In this document: positions 8,854 to 17,825 of the stretch, in pieces
Position numbering within the stretch: the first letter of the stretch is position 1
Layout: each line of letters opens with the position of its first letter
Source of the DNA: Yersinia intermedia
Lineage (GTDB): Bacteria; Pseudomonadota; Gammaproteobacteria; Enterobacterales; Enterobacteriaceae
Direction of reading: 5' to 3'
Length of the DNA: 64,000 bases
Assembly (NCBI RefSeq): GCF_900635455.1
Contig: NZ_LR134116.1
Location: 3,720,001-3,784,000, forward strand
Notes under the pieces: model-generated
Database searches by the model: none
Told to the model about the DNA's origin: nothing
Seen by the model: the letters and a program-made list of their open reading frames with translations, nothing else
Program-made: the position numbers and the translations under genes

Positions 8854-10518
8854 ATGAAACTTTGTTTACCCCCATCTATAAGACCCACACTCTCAGAACA
8901 AGGGCTCAACCTTGTTGTTATGGTGCTGATGGCCATTACCTTTGCCACCATGATGCACTATGAAATCAACCGAGGAGGGGCTGGGCTTCATCTTCCTGCC
9001 AATATAGTCATCTGGGCCATGATGGCGCTGCTGACGATAACACTCTATTTACCCCATACTAAAGCCATTCAGCTTGTGAACCCTCCCGGCCGTTTGTGGC
9101 TGCTGTTTGGTGCCTTGATGATAAGCCTGCCGGGGCTATTTCCTGCCTCACTACAACATATCGCTGCCTGGTTACCGCGGATTTTAGGCCTGTGGGGCGG
9201 GATAATACTGCTACTGGGGCTGTTCCGCCTGAAACTGAATGTAGTCCTGCGACAGAGATGGCTGGTGCTCATACTCTTATCAGCCTGGGGGCAAGCAGTA
9301 CTGACTCTGCTGCAATTTTTTGTTTTTACATCCGATAATTGGATGGAATTTGATAGTGCGCAGCGCCCTTATGGCATATTCCAGCAAACCAATGTGCTGG
9401 CCAGTTATCTGGCAACGGGTTATAGCATTGCAATCTATCTGTTTATGCTAACGGGCAATCGGGCAGTCCGGGGTATCAGCATACTTACCCTGCTGGTATT
9501 CCCAGGCTTATTGGTGCTGTTGCAATCGAGGATCGGTTGGGTTGGCGGGATAGCAACCTTGCTATTGCTGTCGCTATATTACTGGCGTCAGCGACAAATA
9601 GCCTGGGTGTGGCTAAGTAGCCTGCTGAGTTTACTGACCGCCGTTTATCTGTTGGAACAGATGAATATCGGTATGCATGTATCCAAAGATGCCAGCAACA
9701 CCGAGCGCTGGCTGATACTGCAATATACCTGGCAGATGATACAACAGCACCCATGGCAGGGCTGGGGATACGGTAGTTTCGAGTCAGGCTTTGCCCATGA
9801 ATTGGCGAAGAACGGGCAGGTTCCTGGTTACTTAACTTATCCTTCCCACCCTCATAATGAAGTGTTTTACGGTTGGGTTGAGGGAGGCATTGCCGCGCTG
9901 ATCGGGATGTTGCTATTGGCAATCGGTTATGTGAAACCGCTCTTAATGCAACCAAAAACCGTTCTCCCTTTGTGGATTCTCACCTTGCCGATTGCGTTGC
10001 ATTTGATGACCGAGTTCCCCCTTTATCAATCAGCAGCCCATTGGTTAGTGCTTATTTTGCTTGGCCGCCTGATGGTAACGGAAGATATGCTGCAATCCAC
10101 CACATGGGTGCCAACCCGCTGGCAACAGTGGCTACACACTGCCGTTATTTTATCGGCCTTATGCACTCTAGTATTTATGGTGACAGGCTTTAAAACCGGC
10201 CGGGTGCTCACACTGACCGAAAGAAGCGGCTTGGTTGACATGCAGCCTTTAGATAGCCTGACCAATCCCTATATCCAATGGGAAAGGTATCAATACATAA
10301 GACATATTAATCTATTATTGCAATTTAACCAGCACCCTGACCCGCTGTTATTGAGTCAATTTAGGATATGGGCAGAGCAGTACATTCAACTGCACAATGA
10401 TCCTAATGTTTATCAAAGTCTGATCATGATTGCTCGGTATCAGAAGGAAACAGCACAAGCCGATCAGTGGTATCAAACTGCTCACGCTTTATTCCCCGCC
10501 AATCCTGCCTTTCAATAA
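8854..10518 (+). CDS. O-antigen ligase/PglL-like oligosaccharyltransferase
   Basis: A 554-residue inner-membrane protein with about ten to twelve hydrophobic segments. The Wzy_C/O-antigen-ligase signature lies in a periplasmic loop near residue 330 (YPSHPHNEVFYGWVEGG, with the H-x-H-N pattern). A soluble tail from about residue 440 ends in tetratricopeptide-like helices, as in the Wzy_C_2 extension of PglL-type enzymes. Such enzymes transfer lipid-linked glycans to lipid A core or to proteins including pilins. Substrate is unknown. The neighbouring fimbrial operon makes pilin glycosylation a possibility, but nothing in the sequence proves it. A weak hairpin (GCCCCT/AGGGGC) lies about 35 bp after the stop. 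Confidence 0.75.
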   Translation: MKLCLPPSIRPTLSEQGLNLVVMVLMAITFATMMHYEINRGGAGLHLPANIVIWAMMALLTITLYLPHTKAIQLVNPPGRLWLLFGALMISLPGLFPASLQHIAAWLPRILGLWGGIILLLGLFRLKLNVVLRQRWLVLILLSAWGQAVLTLLQFFVFTSDNWMEFDSAQRPYGIFQQTNVLASYLATGYSIAIYLFMLTGNRAVRGISILTLLVFPGLLVLLQSRIGWVGGIATLLLLSLYYWRQRQIAWVWLSSLLSLLTAVYLLEQMNIGMHVSKDASNTERWLILQYTWQMIQQHPWQGWGYGSFESGFAHELAKNGQVPGYLTYPSHPHNEVFYGWVEGGIAALIGMLLLAIGYVKPLLMQPKTVLPLWILTLPIALHLMTEFPLYQSAAHWLVLILLGRLMVTEDMLQSTTWVPTRWQQWLHTAVILSALCTLVFMVTGFKTGRVLTLTERSGLVDMQPLDSLTNPYIQWERYQYIRHINLLLQFNQHPDPLLLSQFRIWAEQYIQLHNDPNVYQSLIMIARYQKETAQADQWYQTAHALFPANPAFQ

Positions 10519-10619
10519 CGCCTACCTTATCAGCCATCAGAATATTACCTGGCCCCTAAATCAAGGGGCTTATCTGCGCCGTTTGCGAGCAGCCTCGAGT
10601 TTTTACCTATGTCAGTTTT

Positions 10620-10765
10620 AGGGCTGCTGGGCTAGTATATCGGCTGGAAAAAGGACTTGATGAACGGTTGCAATTACACCCCCTTCTGTTTCAAGCTCAT
10701 AGCTTATTTTTATCGGCTGTTGTGCCGGCATTGATAGCGAGATTTCCGTGTTAACCGTAAAATCA
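10620..10765 (-). pseudogene. Decayed N-terminus of a tyrosine integrase related to the one at 31344-32636
   Basis: Read on the minus strand, the sequence has AI-six residues-DKNK (from about 10738), then NRxG, then IKSFF (about 10660-10645). The intact integrase has the same order: AIEMMKPTDKNK, GENRGL, SGIKTFFYRYTSP. At the DNA level about 31 bases near 10631-10661 match 32480-32509 except for four substitutions and one single-base indel. Stops and frameshifts break the frame. It lies just upstream of a mutS-like 5' fragment, exactly as the intact integrase lies upstream of mutS, so it is probably the scar of an earlier insertion. Confidence 0.7.
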
Positions 10766-10766
10766 T

Positions 10767-10881
10767 GTGATAGCTAACGATAATAATAAAAATCACAATT
10801 AACTTTAAATTCAATGGACTATAAATCATAACCACATGAATAATACCGATAAACTCGATTCTCACACCCCAATGATGCATT
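10767..10881 (+). pseudogene. mutS: Remnant of the mutS upstream region and first codons (left junction)
   Basis: Bases 10767-10818 match 32807-32858 upstream of mutS at 46 of 52 positions. Then an ATG at about 10836 reads [15 protein letters not shown] before running into unrelated sequence and a stop. The intact MutS begins [18 protein letters not shown]. The fragment therefore is the displaced 5' end of mutS. From memory, Yersinia MutS starts with a [15 protein letters not shown] N-terminus, closer to this remnant than to the intact gene. That supports the view that the present mutS start came with the island. Confidence 0.8.
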
Positions 10882-10885
10882 GGTG

Positions 10886-11330
10886 TGTTTATGCTGATAA
10901 TTAACGATTATTTATAGAAAGTTAACAAAACCTACGCTTTAACCTATAGTCACATAACCAATTGATTTATCTTTTGTTACTACCCTGCTGTACTTTGATA
11001 GATTTAGTGCGCATGGTTTAAAAACCACCCTATAGTGTTACTAAAGGTAAATGTATAGGTGAATTTCTAAACTATACGATCTACTCGGCATGGCCCACCC
11101 TCGCTGTCATATAACTGTGAATGGCTGGCGCTGACCTGACCCATTCGCCAGAACCGTAGCAAAGACAATTTGCTCTTAAGTAAATGATTTTTTTTAAATT
11201 GACACAGCTACCGTAAAGAGAGTTAGCCATGCCGAAATCAGTATTTTGACTGGATCAACATTTGGGAAGAGAATTAGTCAAGCAAGTATCTAAAAACATA
11301 GATAAATGTTTCATATTAAGATAAAATCAA
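10886..11330. other. Non-coding left end of the island
   Basis: About 450 bases without a convincing gene. The first 170 are AT-rich. A GC-richer block at about 11085-11160 contains the imperfect inverted pair GGCTGGCG and CGCCAG. No insertion sequence, RNA gene or regulator site could be identified. It is likely junction sequence plus the promoter area of the retron RNA. Confidence 0.4.
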
Positions 11331-11333
11331 GTA

Positions 11334-11492
11334 GTCCTTTAGCGTATAGGCGATCATCGTCTTGTCGGGCGTTTAGCCAGACACTAAGTTATTGGAAGGT
11401 TTATGAGGTTGCGGTAGGTATAATCCTCCGCCGCTCCATGCCTTGCATCTCGCGGCGGAGGATTATACCCACCGCATCCTTAAGTAAAGGGC
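11334..11492 (+). ncRNA. Retron msr-msd RNA
   Basis: Lies 75 bases upstream of the retron reverse transcriptase. Candidate a1 (GTCCTTTA, 11334-11341) pairs with a2 (TAAAGGGC, 11485-11492), eight pairs including one G-U. The conserved AGC after a1 gives a candidate branching G at 11342. An msr hairpin is formed by GTC-G-GGC and GCC-A-GAC at 11364-11382. The msd hairpin is striking: 11410-11434 pairs with 11452-11476 over 25 positions with one G-U, and the 17-base loop has an inner ATGC/GCAT stem. Ends and branch point are predictions. Confidence 0.8.
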
Positions 11493-11494
11493 AT

Positions 11495-11530
11495 AGACAG
11501 ACTGGCAGTTGGTGCCAGTCTGTCTTTTCT
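11495..11530 (+). terminator. Terminator-like hairpin between retron RNA and reverse transcriptase gene
   Basis: A perfect 13-bp stem (11495-11507 with 11513-11525), loop GTTGG, followed by TTTTCT. It would end most transcripts after the retron RNA and lower the amount of reverse transcriptase relative to RNA. It could instead be part of the RNA fold. Confidence 0.65.
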
Positions 11531-11567
11531 AAGCTAGCATGGAGAGAGCTCTGAATAAGGGATAGAC

Positions 11568-12530
11568 ATGAAGCTACATTTGTATGCAGAATTAACAAAA
11601 AAACTAAACCGATCCAGGAACAGTGTTGAGCGTTTTATTTCAAATGCACCAATGAAATATAAAGTATATACCATCCCTAAAAGAACCTCCGGCCAACGAG
11701 TCATTGCCCATCCAGCCAAAAAACTAAAAGTGTTACAGCGAGCTTTAGTTGCTGTCTTACAACCACATTTTAGTATTCATGATAAAGCTATGGCTTACAG
11801 GAAAGGTTTGGGAATAAAGCAAAATGCTACCTTGCATCAAAAAAATGATTATCTTTTAAAACTGGACTTCAATGATTTCTTTAACAGTATCACTCCGGAA
11901 ATATTTATTAAATATTGCACGCAAAAAGAAATAGAACTTAGTGATGCTGAAAAAAAACTTTTAATAAAAACTTTTTTTTGGAATAAAACAAAAAAAACAG
12001 ATGGAAAGCTTGTTCTTAGTGTTGGAGCACCTAGCTCCCCTTTTCTTTCAAATGTATTGATGTTTGGTTTTGACGAATTCATTGAAAACTATTGTAGTCA
12101 AAAAAATATATCCTACTCCAGATATGCAGATGATTTAACCTTTTCAACATCTGATAAAAACGTATTATTTCATATCCCGAAATTAGTTAAAACTCAACTT
12201 GGGCTTATGTTTTTCAATCAGATTACTATTAATGAGTTTAAAACCGTTTTTTCATCTAAAGCACATAATAGACATGTTACAGGTGTGACTTTAAATAATA
12301 ATGGGGAATTATCAATTGGTAGAGGAAGAAAAAGATTAATTTCTTCGTTAATTCATAAATTCATGCATGGAGAATTAGACATTGAGCTTACCAGACATCT
12401 ACAAGGGTTGTTATCTTTTGCTTCAGATATAGAACCAATCTTTAAATCCAGAATGGAGATAAAATACTCTCATAAGCTTATCGAAAGCATTGTTAAATTT
12501 AGAGGTGAGCATGAACAAGAGAATCAATAG
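11568..12530 (+). CDS. Retron reverse transcriptase
   Basis: A 320-residue reverse transcriptase. Visible landmarks: the retron-specific region X motif NATLH (about residues 86-90), catalytic LDFNDFFNSI (about 99-108), GAPSSPFLSN, the YADD catalytic box (186-189), the region Y motif VTG (237-239) and a basic C-terminal thumb (GRGRKRLISS). AAGGGA precedes the ATG. It copies the msd part of the RNA encoded just upstream into branched multicopy DNA. The ATPase gene starts inside its last codons (20-bp overlap), and the operon pairs it with PtuA- and PtuB-like proteins, as in Ec78/Eco7-type retrons with anti-phage function. Confidence 0.93.
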   Translation: MKLHLYAELTKKLNRSRNSVERFISNAPMKYKVYTIPKRTSGQRVIAHPAKKLKVLQRALVAVLQPHFSIHDKAMAYRKGLGIKQNATLHQKNDYLLKLDFNDFFNSITPEIFIKYCTQKEIELSDAEKKLLIKTFFWNKTKKTDGKLVLSVGAPSSPFLSNVLMFGFDEFIENYCSQKNISYSRYADDLTFSTSDKNVLFHIPKLVKTQLGLMFFNQITINEFKTVFSSKAHNRHVTGVTLNNNGELSIGRGRKRLISSLIHKFMHGELDIELTRHLQGLLSFASDIEPIFKSRMEIKYSHKLIESIVKFRGEHEQENQ

Positions 12531-14109
12531 TACAATAGCAAAGCTTGAAAATAAAGCAAAAAAAAACTCATGGGAAGCAGCTTATCAATTATATGAATAT
12601 TATTTAGAAGGTAAATATGTAGACCAGAATTATGACCTAGCTCAATTTTATATTAACCTTGCGGCAAAGCATGTTGAAAGCGATTTCGTTTATATGGAAG
12701 AGCTGTCCATATCTAATTTTAGAGCATTAGATGAATTAACATTGAATTTTTCTGAAAAAAATTTAATAGTACTTGCAGGTGAGAATGGTGTAGGTAAATC
12801 ATCTATATTAGATGGATTATCATACTCACTTAGCTGGTTGGTTAATAGAATTTTATATAAAGGTGGAAAAGGTAAGGAAATTGAAAGGTTGGATATCAGA
12901 GAGGATTCAGATAAGGGTTATTCGTCTGTCATCACAAAATTGAATATTAATCGACATACGACAATTCACTTTGAACTCTGTGAGCTACATATAGGTAGCT
13001 CAACTAATAAAAAAAGTTACCTAAATGAAGTAACAAAACTCGGAGCGCTTTATAAATTTGCTGGTGAGAATAGCTCATCATTCACTTTGCCTATTTTTGC
13101 ATATTACGGCGTATCAAGAACTATAGATATAAGTACGAAAGACATAAATGTGATTGATGATATTAATTCCTCACAAAATAATAATCGATTTGAAGCATAT
13201 ACTAATGCTTTTTCTGGAAAGGCTGACATTAAGTCTTTCTTAAAATGGTTTAAACGACTAGACGACATTGAAAAACACAGAGCCACTTCTTCAGATAGTT
13301 TTTCTGCAGATGATGATCTTATTAATAAATTAGCAATTCTAGCGCCAAGCGATTTAAACGCCAGAAAGCTATTAGAATCACTTAAACAGAAAAATCAGAA
13401 AAAGGAAGATGATAATTATCTATGGGAAATAAGTAAAATAAAAAAAAACCTAAACCAGACTGTTAATTTTTTTATGGATGGCTATACAGACTTATCAATT
13501 GAAGTAGAACCAGTTGTAAGATTAACAATTAATAAAAATGGACATAAACTAAACATACTTCAATTATCACAAGGCGAAAAAAGCTTACTTGCTTTGTTAT
13601 TAGATATTTCAAGGAGGATGATTATTTTAAATCCGCAACTAGACAACCCTCTAAAATCACCTGGAATAATTATCATTGATGAATTAGATTTACATTTACA
13701 TCCTCGATGGCAACGAAACATTGTTACCTATTTCAACTTAATATTCCCAAACTGTCAGTTGATAGTCTCAACTCATTCTCCGCAAGTCATTAGCGAGGTA
13801 AGGCGTGAGCAAGTTATTATTTTAGATAAAAACAATGATGACATTGTTTATGGATATACACCAAATCAATCTTATGGTCTAACATCTAATGAAATACTGA
13901 ATGAATTAATGAGTGATAATGAAAGACAACTTATCAGAACGAATGAAGTTGAATACCAAATTAGTAATATCTTTGAATTGATCAATGACGGAGAAATCAA
14001 GGATGCAAAAGAGGAAATTTTAAGATTAGAAGAAGAGTTAAACGGAGATATTCCAGAACTGTTAAGAGCCAAAATGGAAATAGAACTCTATGGATGGGAT
14101 AAAGAATGA
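12511..14109 (+). CDS. Retron-associated PtuA-like ATPase
   Basis: A 532-residue SMC/ABC-type ATPase. ATG 12511 is chosen because GAGGTGAGC precedes it; the frame is open 21 bases further. Residues 1-60 resemble Sel1/TPR helices (WEAAYQLYEYYLEGKYV). Then come FRALDELTLNF, Walker A GENGVGKSS (90-98), the signature LSQGEKSLLALLLDI, Walker B IIIIDELDLHLHP and the H-loop STHSPQVI. The C-terminus is acidic and helical. In Eco7-type retrons PtuA and PtuB form the effector that is held by the msDNA-RT complex and released by phage attack. Sequence alone cannot show that this copy is active. Confidence 0.88.
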   Translation: MNKRINSTIAKLENKAKKNSWEAAYQLYEYYLEGKYVDQNYDLAQFYINLAAKHVESDFVYMEELSISNFRALDELTLNFSEKNLIVLAGENGVGKSSILDGLSYSLSWLVNRILYKGGKGKEIERLDIREDSDKGYSSVITKLNINRHTTIHFELCELHIGSSTNKKSYLNEVTKLGALYKFAGENSSSFTLPIFAYYGVSRTIDISTKDINVIDDINSSQNNNRFEAYTNAFSGKADIKSFLKWFKRLDDIEKHRATSSDSFSADDDLINKLAILAPSDLNARKLLESLKQKNQKKEDDNYLWEISKIKKNLNQTVNFFMDGYTDLSIEVEPVVRLTINKNGHKLNILQLSQGEKSLLALLLDISRRMIILNPQLDNPLKSPGIIIIDELDLHLHPRWQRNIVTYFNLIFPNCQLIVSTHSPQVISEVRREQVIILDKNNDDIVYGYTPNQSYGLTSNEILNELMSDNERQLIRTNEVEYQISNIFELINDGEIKDAKEEILRLEEELNGDIPELLRAKMEIELYGWDKE

Positions 14110-14738
14110 GACAGATTGTAAAGAATAAAGAACCACATGAACTATCAGTATACAAGAAAGAAAAAGACGCCGCTTATGACGGGCCAAACTTTACTATTGT
14201 AAAAGATAAAATACGCCTAAGCTTACTCTTAGAACAGGGTTTTCTATGCGCATATTGCATGGAAAGAATAGATCTACACTCAATGAAAATAGAACATTGG
14301 GCTTGCCAACACTCTAATAAAAATTTGCAGCTAGATTACAAAAACTTATTAGCATGCTGTAAAGGAAATGAAGGATCCCCCCCTAAAGAACAGACATGTG
14401 ACACACGTAAAGGCGGAAATGAGATCAAATTTTCTCCAGCAAACACGGTACATAGAATGAATGAAATCATAAAATATGATCTGCAAGGGAATATAACATC
14501 TACTGATTTTGAGTTTAATGAACAAATTGACAAATACCTCAACTTAAACAGACACCGGCTAAAATTGAATAGAGCCACCGTAATTAAGACAATACAAAAA
14601 ATACTTCATCAAAAAATAGGGGAAAGGAAAAACCCTGAAATAATGAAACTAATTAACTTTTACAATCAGAAAAATGATACAGGCAAGTTCGCAGAATACT
14701 ACGGTACAATTGTTTACTATCTTCAAAGAAAACTTTAA
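14106..14738 (+). CDS. Retron-associated PtuB-like HNH endonuclease
   Basis: A 210-residue protein overlapping the ATPase stop by 4 bp (ATGA). It has a zinc-binding CAYCMERI pair (Cys about 48 and 51), MKIEHW with the catalytic-type His near 64, a second Cys group (ACCKG and CDTRKGG), and an Asn/His-rich helix after it. This is the HNH layout of PtuB. It is the likely toxic nuclease of the retron; published Eco7-type effectors act on tRNA, which cannot be inferred here from sequence. No terminator is obvious after the stop. Confidence 0.88.
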   Translation: MRQIVKNKEPHELSVYKKEKDAAYDGPNFTIVKDKIRLSLLLEQGFLCAYCMERIDLHSMKIEHWACQHSNKNLQLDYKNLLACCKGNEGSPPKEQTCDTRKGGNEIKFSPANTVHRMNEIIKYDLQGNITSTDFEFNEQIDKYLNLNRHRLKLNRATVIKTIQKILHQKIGERKNPEIMKLINFYNQKNDTGKFAEYYGTIVYYLQRKL

Positions 14739-15057
14739 AGTTGAGGGTAAGTGTGAAAATATAGTAAGTTTAAAAATGGGTGTAAATGTGATTAATATAG
14801 ATTTATCTTAGCACCATATTATACCCTATTTCAATCATTATAAAATTTAGGTTTTCAGAAAAATCTATTTATCCTCTCATATTAAGTAACTGCCCTTAAT
14901 TGCTCTACACATTACATGAAACCTTACTGATTTTTAATTTTTTCTTTTGTCGGTAAGAAATCCAACCAGCATACAGGCTATCACCGATAGTTGAGTGGAA
15001 ATCACCCAAAAATAGGAGCGGTATTCGGAAAAACTATTTAGTATTCATGTTCTACGA
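14739..15057. other. AT-rich spacer after the retron
   Basis: About 320 bases with no gene, hairpin terminator or recognisable repeat. Its right end (15049-15057, GTTCTACGA) is the left copy of a 9-bp target-site duplication of the small element that follows. Confidence 0.5.
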
Positions 15058-15228
15058 GGTTTTGTTGAATAATAGGGAATCATGCTGTTTTGATATGCCT
15101 ATTTTGGAAAAATGCTTGTCACTCCCACATGCATTACTTGATTCAGGTTGTAACCTACTGATTTTAGGTTGAGGGAGTCCACCGTTTTCATGGACTCGCA
15201 ACATAATCTCTATTTATTCAACAACGCC
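15058..15228. mobile_element. 171-bp non-autonomous IS903-group (IS5 family) like element
   Basis: The left end reads GGTTTTGTTGAATAATAGG and the right end, reverse-complemented, GGCGTTGTTGAATAAATAGA, which are terminal inverted repeats resembling IS903-group ends. Flanks GTTCTACGA (15049-15057) and GCTCTACGA (15229-15237) match at 8 of 9 bases, the 9-bp target duplication expected for that group. No transposase remains, so it is a MITE-like or internally deleted element. It inserted between the retron and the polymerase-like gene. Family naming is from memory of the ends. Confidence 0.75.
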
Positions 15229-15275
15229 GCTCTACGATTACATTTCTTTCTGCTCTGACTAACAATCTGGATTAT

Positions 15276-16745
15276 CTAATGCTTCAGCATAACCTTCAAA
15301 TATGAATGATCCCAATCATCTACTATGCCATAAGAAACAAACCCGTCGTGTTCTAACGCACAAATCCCCTTATGCGTGGCAACGTAATCATAGACGGCCT
15401 TGCTTTCCAACCCTTGCAACATATGGGACAGCAGCTTGCGGCGCATTACGTCAGATCGCCATCTTTTACCATTAGCCACATCCTGATAGGTGATGTTGAA
15501 TGTCTGACCAACAGCATTTGTCACACATGTCCCATGGCGGTTTGTCTTGCCCAAATTGATATAATGGTCAAGTAGCGAAGCTAGATCTTCACGCAGTGGC
15601 TCCAGGTGCTTACGCCAGCGTTGAAGAACCCGCACAGCCTCCCCCTTCCCCAACTCTCGATTCAATAAGCGAACAGTCTTTGATTTGAATGAAAGGCTTA
15701 CGTACCCAGCATTGAACACACTCGAAAACCTGAATTGCTTCACCAAATCTTCCGACACCTTCAACACCCGGCAGATATAAGCAGTATCCAGCACCTTAAG
15801 GCTTTTGTCGGATATACCAATGTTCAACATCTCATGACGAAGGATCTCCAGCTGGCATCCCTTTATATCGTAGTTATAACCTTTACCAAGACACGACCAT
15901 TTCATCTCTGAGGGTAGACTCTGGAAGCCTGCCCCAATTTCGAAGGAACGCCCACCAATCTTGGCGGCTTTGTATGACTGCCTATAGGAAACAATCAGCG
16001 GTGAATCTTTTACCTTAGTAACGCCAGTTTCTGCCAAATGAGAGAGGAAATTGAAAATGAATAACTTACACTTCACTGTTGGCTTAGCACGATAGTAGTC
16101 CAGTAACGCCGTTAGATTGATGTGCAGTGGTTCAAGGTTGCCCCATACCTCACTAACGCGCTTTCTGAATGGCTCGTTTGGAATATCACGCTTGGAAAGT
16201 TGATGTTTTACCTTTTGCCCCCGATTAATCGCATCCCCGATCAGCTCATCAAATGTATAGCTTTTCCTTTTATTGAAGATGTCTGTCAGGTAATGATAGC
16301 GATCATCCCTGCTGAGATAAGCTTCGCGATCGTTACCAAATAACTTGCAGAGGAAAGGTTTGGATATAGAGAACTCTCTGCATTTACGCTTTGAATACGC
16401 TGCTACCTTAATAATCTTGGCTGCTACCAGCAGCTCTTGTGCGCGAGTAAACGGCAGTTCACTTTTTTTCTTAAAAGCAGCAGGAAGTTTATCCCTACCA
16501 AGTTCAAACGGCAAAGGAACAGAATATGACCATTTTTTCCCTTCCTTAATAGCTGCCTTTCTTTTGTTTTTCTTGCTACAGGTAGCAACACAAATTATGT
16601 GTTGAAGAAACTTTGCAATATCACCGTAAAATGGACGCCTTAAATTCTTCGGCCCATCATAAGGAATGCTAAATACAACCCTTTTGAAAAATTTCAGATT
16701 CGAGTCTGTCACAAGAATATTGTTATTCGTGATGTACGGTTTCAT
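15276..16745 (-). CDS. Unknown protein with family-A polymerase-like motifs
   Basis: A 489-residue soluble protein that I do not recognise by name. The N-terminal 200 residues are very basic. The C-terminal half shows, in order, YDIKGCQLEILR (Asp293; compare the motif A D-x-S-Q-I-E-x-R of PolA enzymes), KQFRFSSVFNAGYVS (336-350; compare the O-helix K-x3-F-x2-YG), MLQGLESKAVYDYV (about 442-455; compare QGTAADIIK) and LEHDGFVSYG (His466-Asp467; compare the motif C HDE). Order and spacing fit a small PolA/T7-RNA-polymerase-type palm lacking exonuclease. It sits near DUF927 ATPase and HUH Rep-like genes, so a role in element replication is inferred. Reading as a polymerase is a hypothesis. Confidence 0.55.
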   Translation of the reverse strand: MKPYITNNNILVTDSNLKFFKRVVFSIPYDGPKNLRRPFYGDIAKFLQHIICVATCSKKNKRKAAIKEGKKWSYSVPLPFELGRDKLPAAFKKKSELPFTRAQELLVAAKIIKVAAYSKRKCREFSISKPFLCKLFGNDREAYLSRDDRYHYLTDIFNKRKSYTFDELIGDAINRGQKVKHQLSKRDIPNEPFRKRVSEVWGNLEPLHINLTALLDYYRAKPTVKCKLFIFNFLSHLAETGVTKVKDSPLIVSYRQSYKAAKIGGRSFEIGAGFQSLPSEMKWSCLGKGYNYDIKGCQLEILRHEMLNIGISDKSLKVLDTAYICRVLKVSEDLVKQFRFSSVFNAGYVSLSFKSKTVRLLNRELGKGEAVRVLQRWRKHLEPLREDLASLLDHYINLGKTNRHGTCVTNAVGQTFNITYQDVANGKRWRSDVMRRKLLSHMLQGLESKAVYDYVATHKGICALEHDGFVSYGIVDDWDHSYLKVMLKH

Positions 16746-17825
16746 AATTCACCTGTAGATAATTGCTGGGCACCATGCCCTAGCCCCATTTATTTACAAC
16801 TGAATTACAATAAATAACATTGACCCCGTAACGAGGCCCAAGATGGTTATCATGATATATATAATAATATAACGTTATGATGATAGAGGCTGGAGCCTCA
16901 TGATAGCTAATACTGGATAATGGCTATAGTATGGGGAAGCCATATATAATATATATAGAGACACAGTACCTATAGAGCCTAATGGATACAGTTATATACC
17001 CAGCAGATGGAAATAGAGAATATATTTCAGCCCAACCAGAATGGGACTAGCGAATACATAAAACCTTACCGGTTATTAAGCGGTGTAATGATGGTCTGGT
17101 GATGTTGTATACCGTTTGTAGACGCATATTATTTTCTTGATTTCGTACTTTTGAAACCGTTATTTGGCTCAACACCGCCGATCCTTGCAACCTTCAGAAT
17201 CTCGGAAAAGACTCGCCGGTTTCCCCTACCATTGTACGAGGTGCAGATCTGACGCCCAACAGCATCGGTAGTTAGCCGGTCTACCGCACCAAAATCTGGC
17301 AACGCTGGGCGGTTTAAAGCGATGCTTTTTTCTTATTACGCTTTTTTTTCTGCCAGTTAGCCGACCTATAGGAAATGAATTCTGCTTGTGAATCTGCCGA
17401 ACTATTCGATGTGCAACATGCTGGGGATATAGGCTCCAGAAGCAGATACCACACAGTAGACGTATGACCGAATATTGAGAGAGAACGGCCTAAGACTCTG
17501 TAACTTCCGGCGGAATCTAACAGCCAGATAGAGACCGTAAACCTCAAATTCGCAATCACTAAATCACTCAATCACTTTTTCAAAGTGGCAAATGCTTTCG
17601 TAATGACCGATCAGACAGTACTGAGTAGTGTTGATAGTACAATCTCAGCAACTATACGAGTTAACGCATCTGCATACTCTCCCGATACCCTCTTTGAACG
17701 ATTTCATCTAAAACCTCGTTGATAAACCTTATTGCGATCATGGGCATTTATCGACAGAATAGCCATCCCAATCTATTCGCATTTCAACAGATTGCGATCA
17801 CTTACAACGTAAGGTTAAGAGGCTT
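16746..17825. other. AT-rich non-coding region with short palindromes
   Basis: More than 1 kb without a convincing gene. At 16850-17000 there are runs of TA dinucleotides and several short inverted repeats, among them GAGGCTGGAGCCTC near 16889. This would suit an origin or control region for the flanking replication-like genes. Part 17314-17571 on the minus strand is open for 85 codons, but the composition (Ser/Cys/Leu rich with a Lys tail) and lack of SD do not convince me it is translated. No RNA gene was identified. Confidence 0.35.

Noticed and set aside
9069..10265. Several open frames inside the PglL-like gene
   Set aside because: Shadow frames of the membrane protein gene with no start signals.
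11410..11476. Long perfect hairpin as transposon end or CRISPR repeat
   Set aside because: Single copy, no flanking duplication, and located where the retron msd belongs.
11306..11554. Open frames on both strands over the retron RNA
   Set aside because: They arise from the long msd palindrome and the terminator hairpin; the RNA explains the sequence.
17314..17571. 85-codon open frame on the minus strand
   Set aside because: No ribosome site, odd composition and a Lys-rich tail; treated as non-coding.
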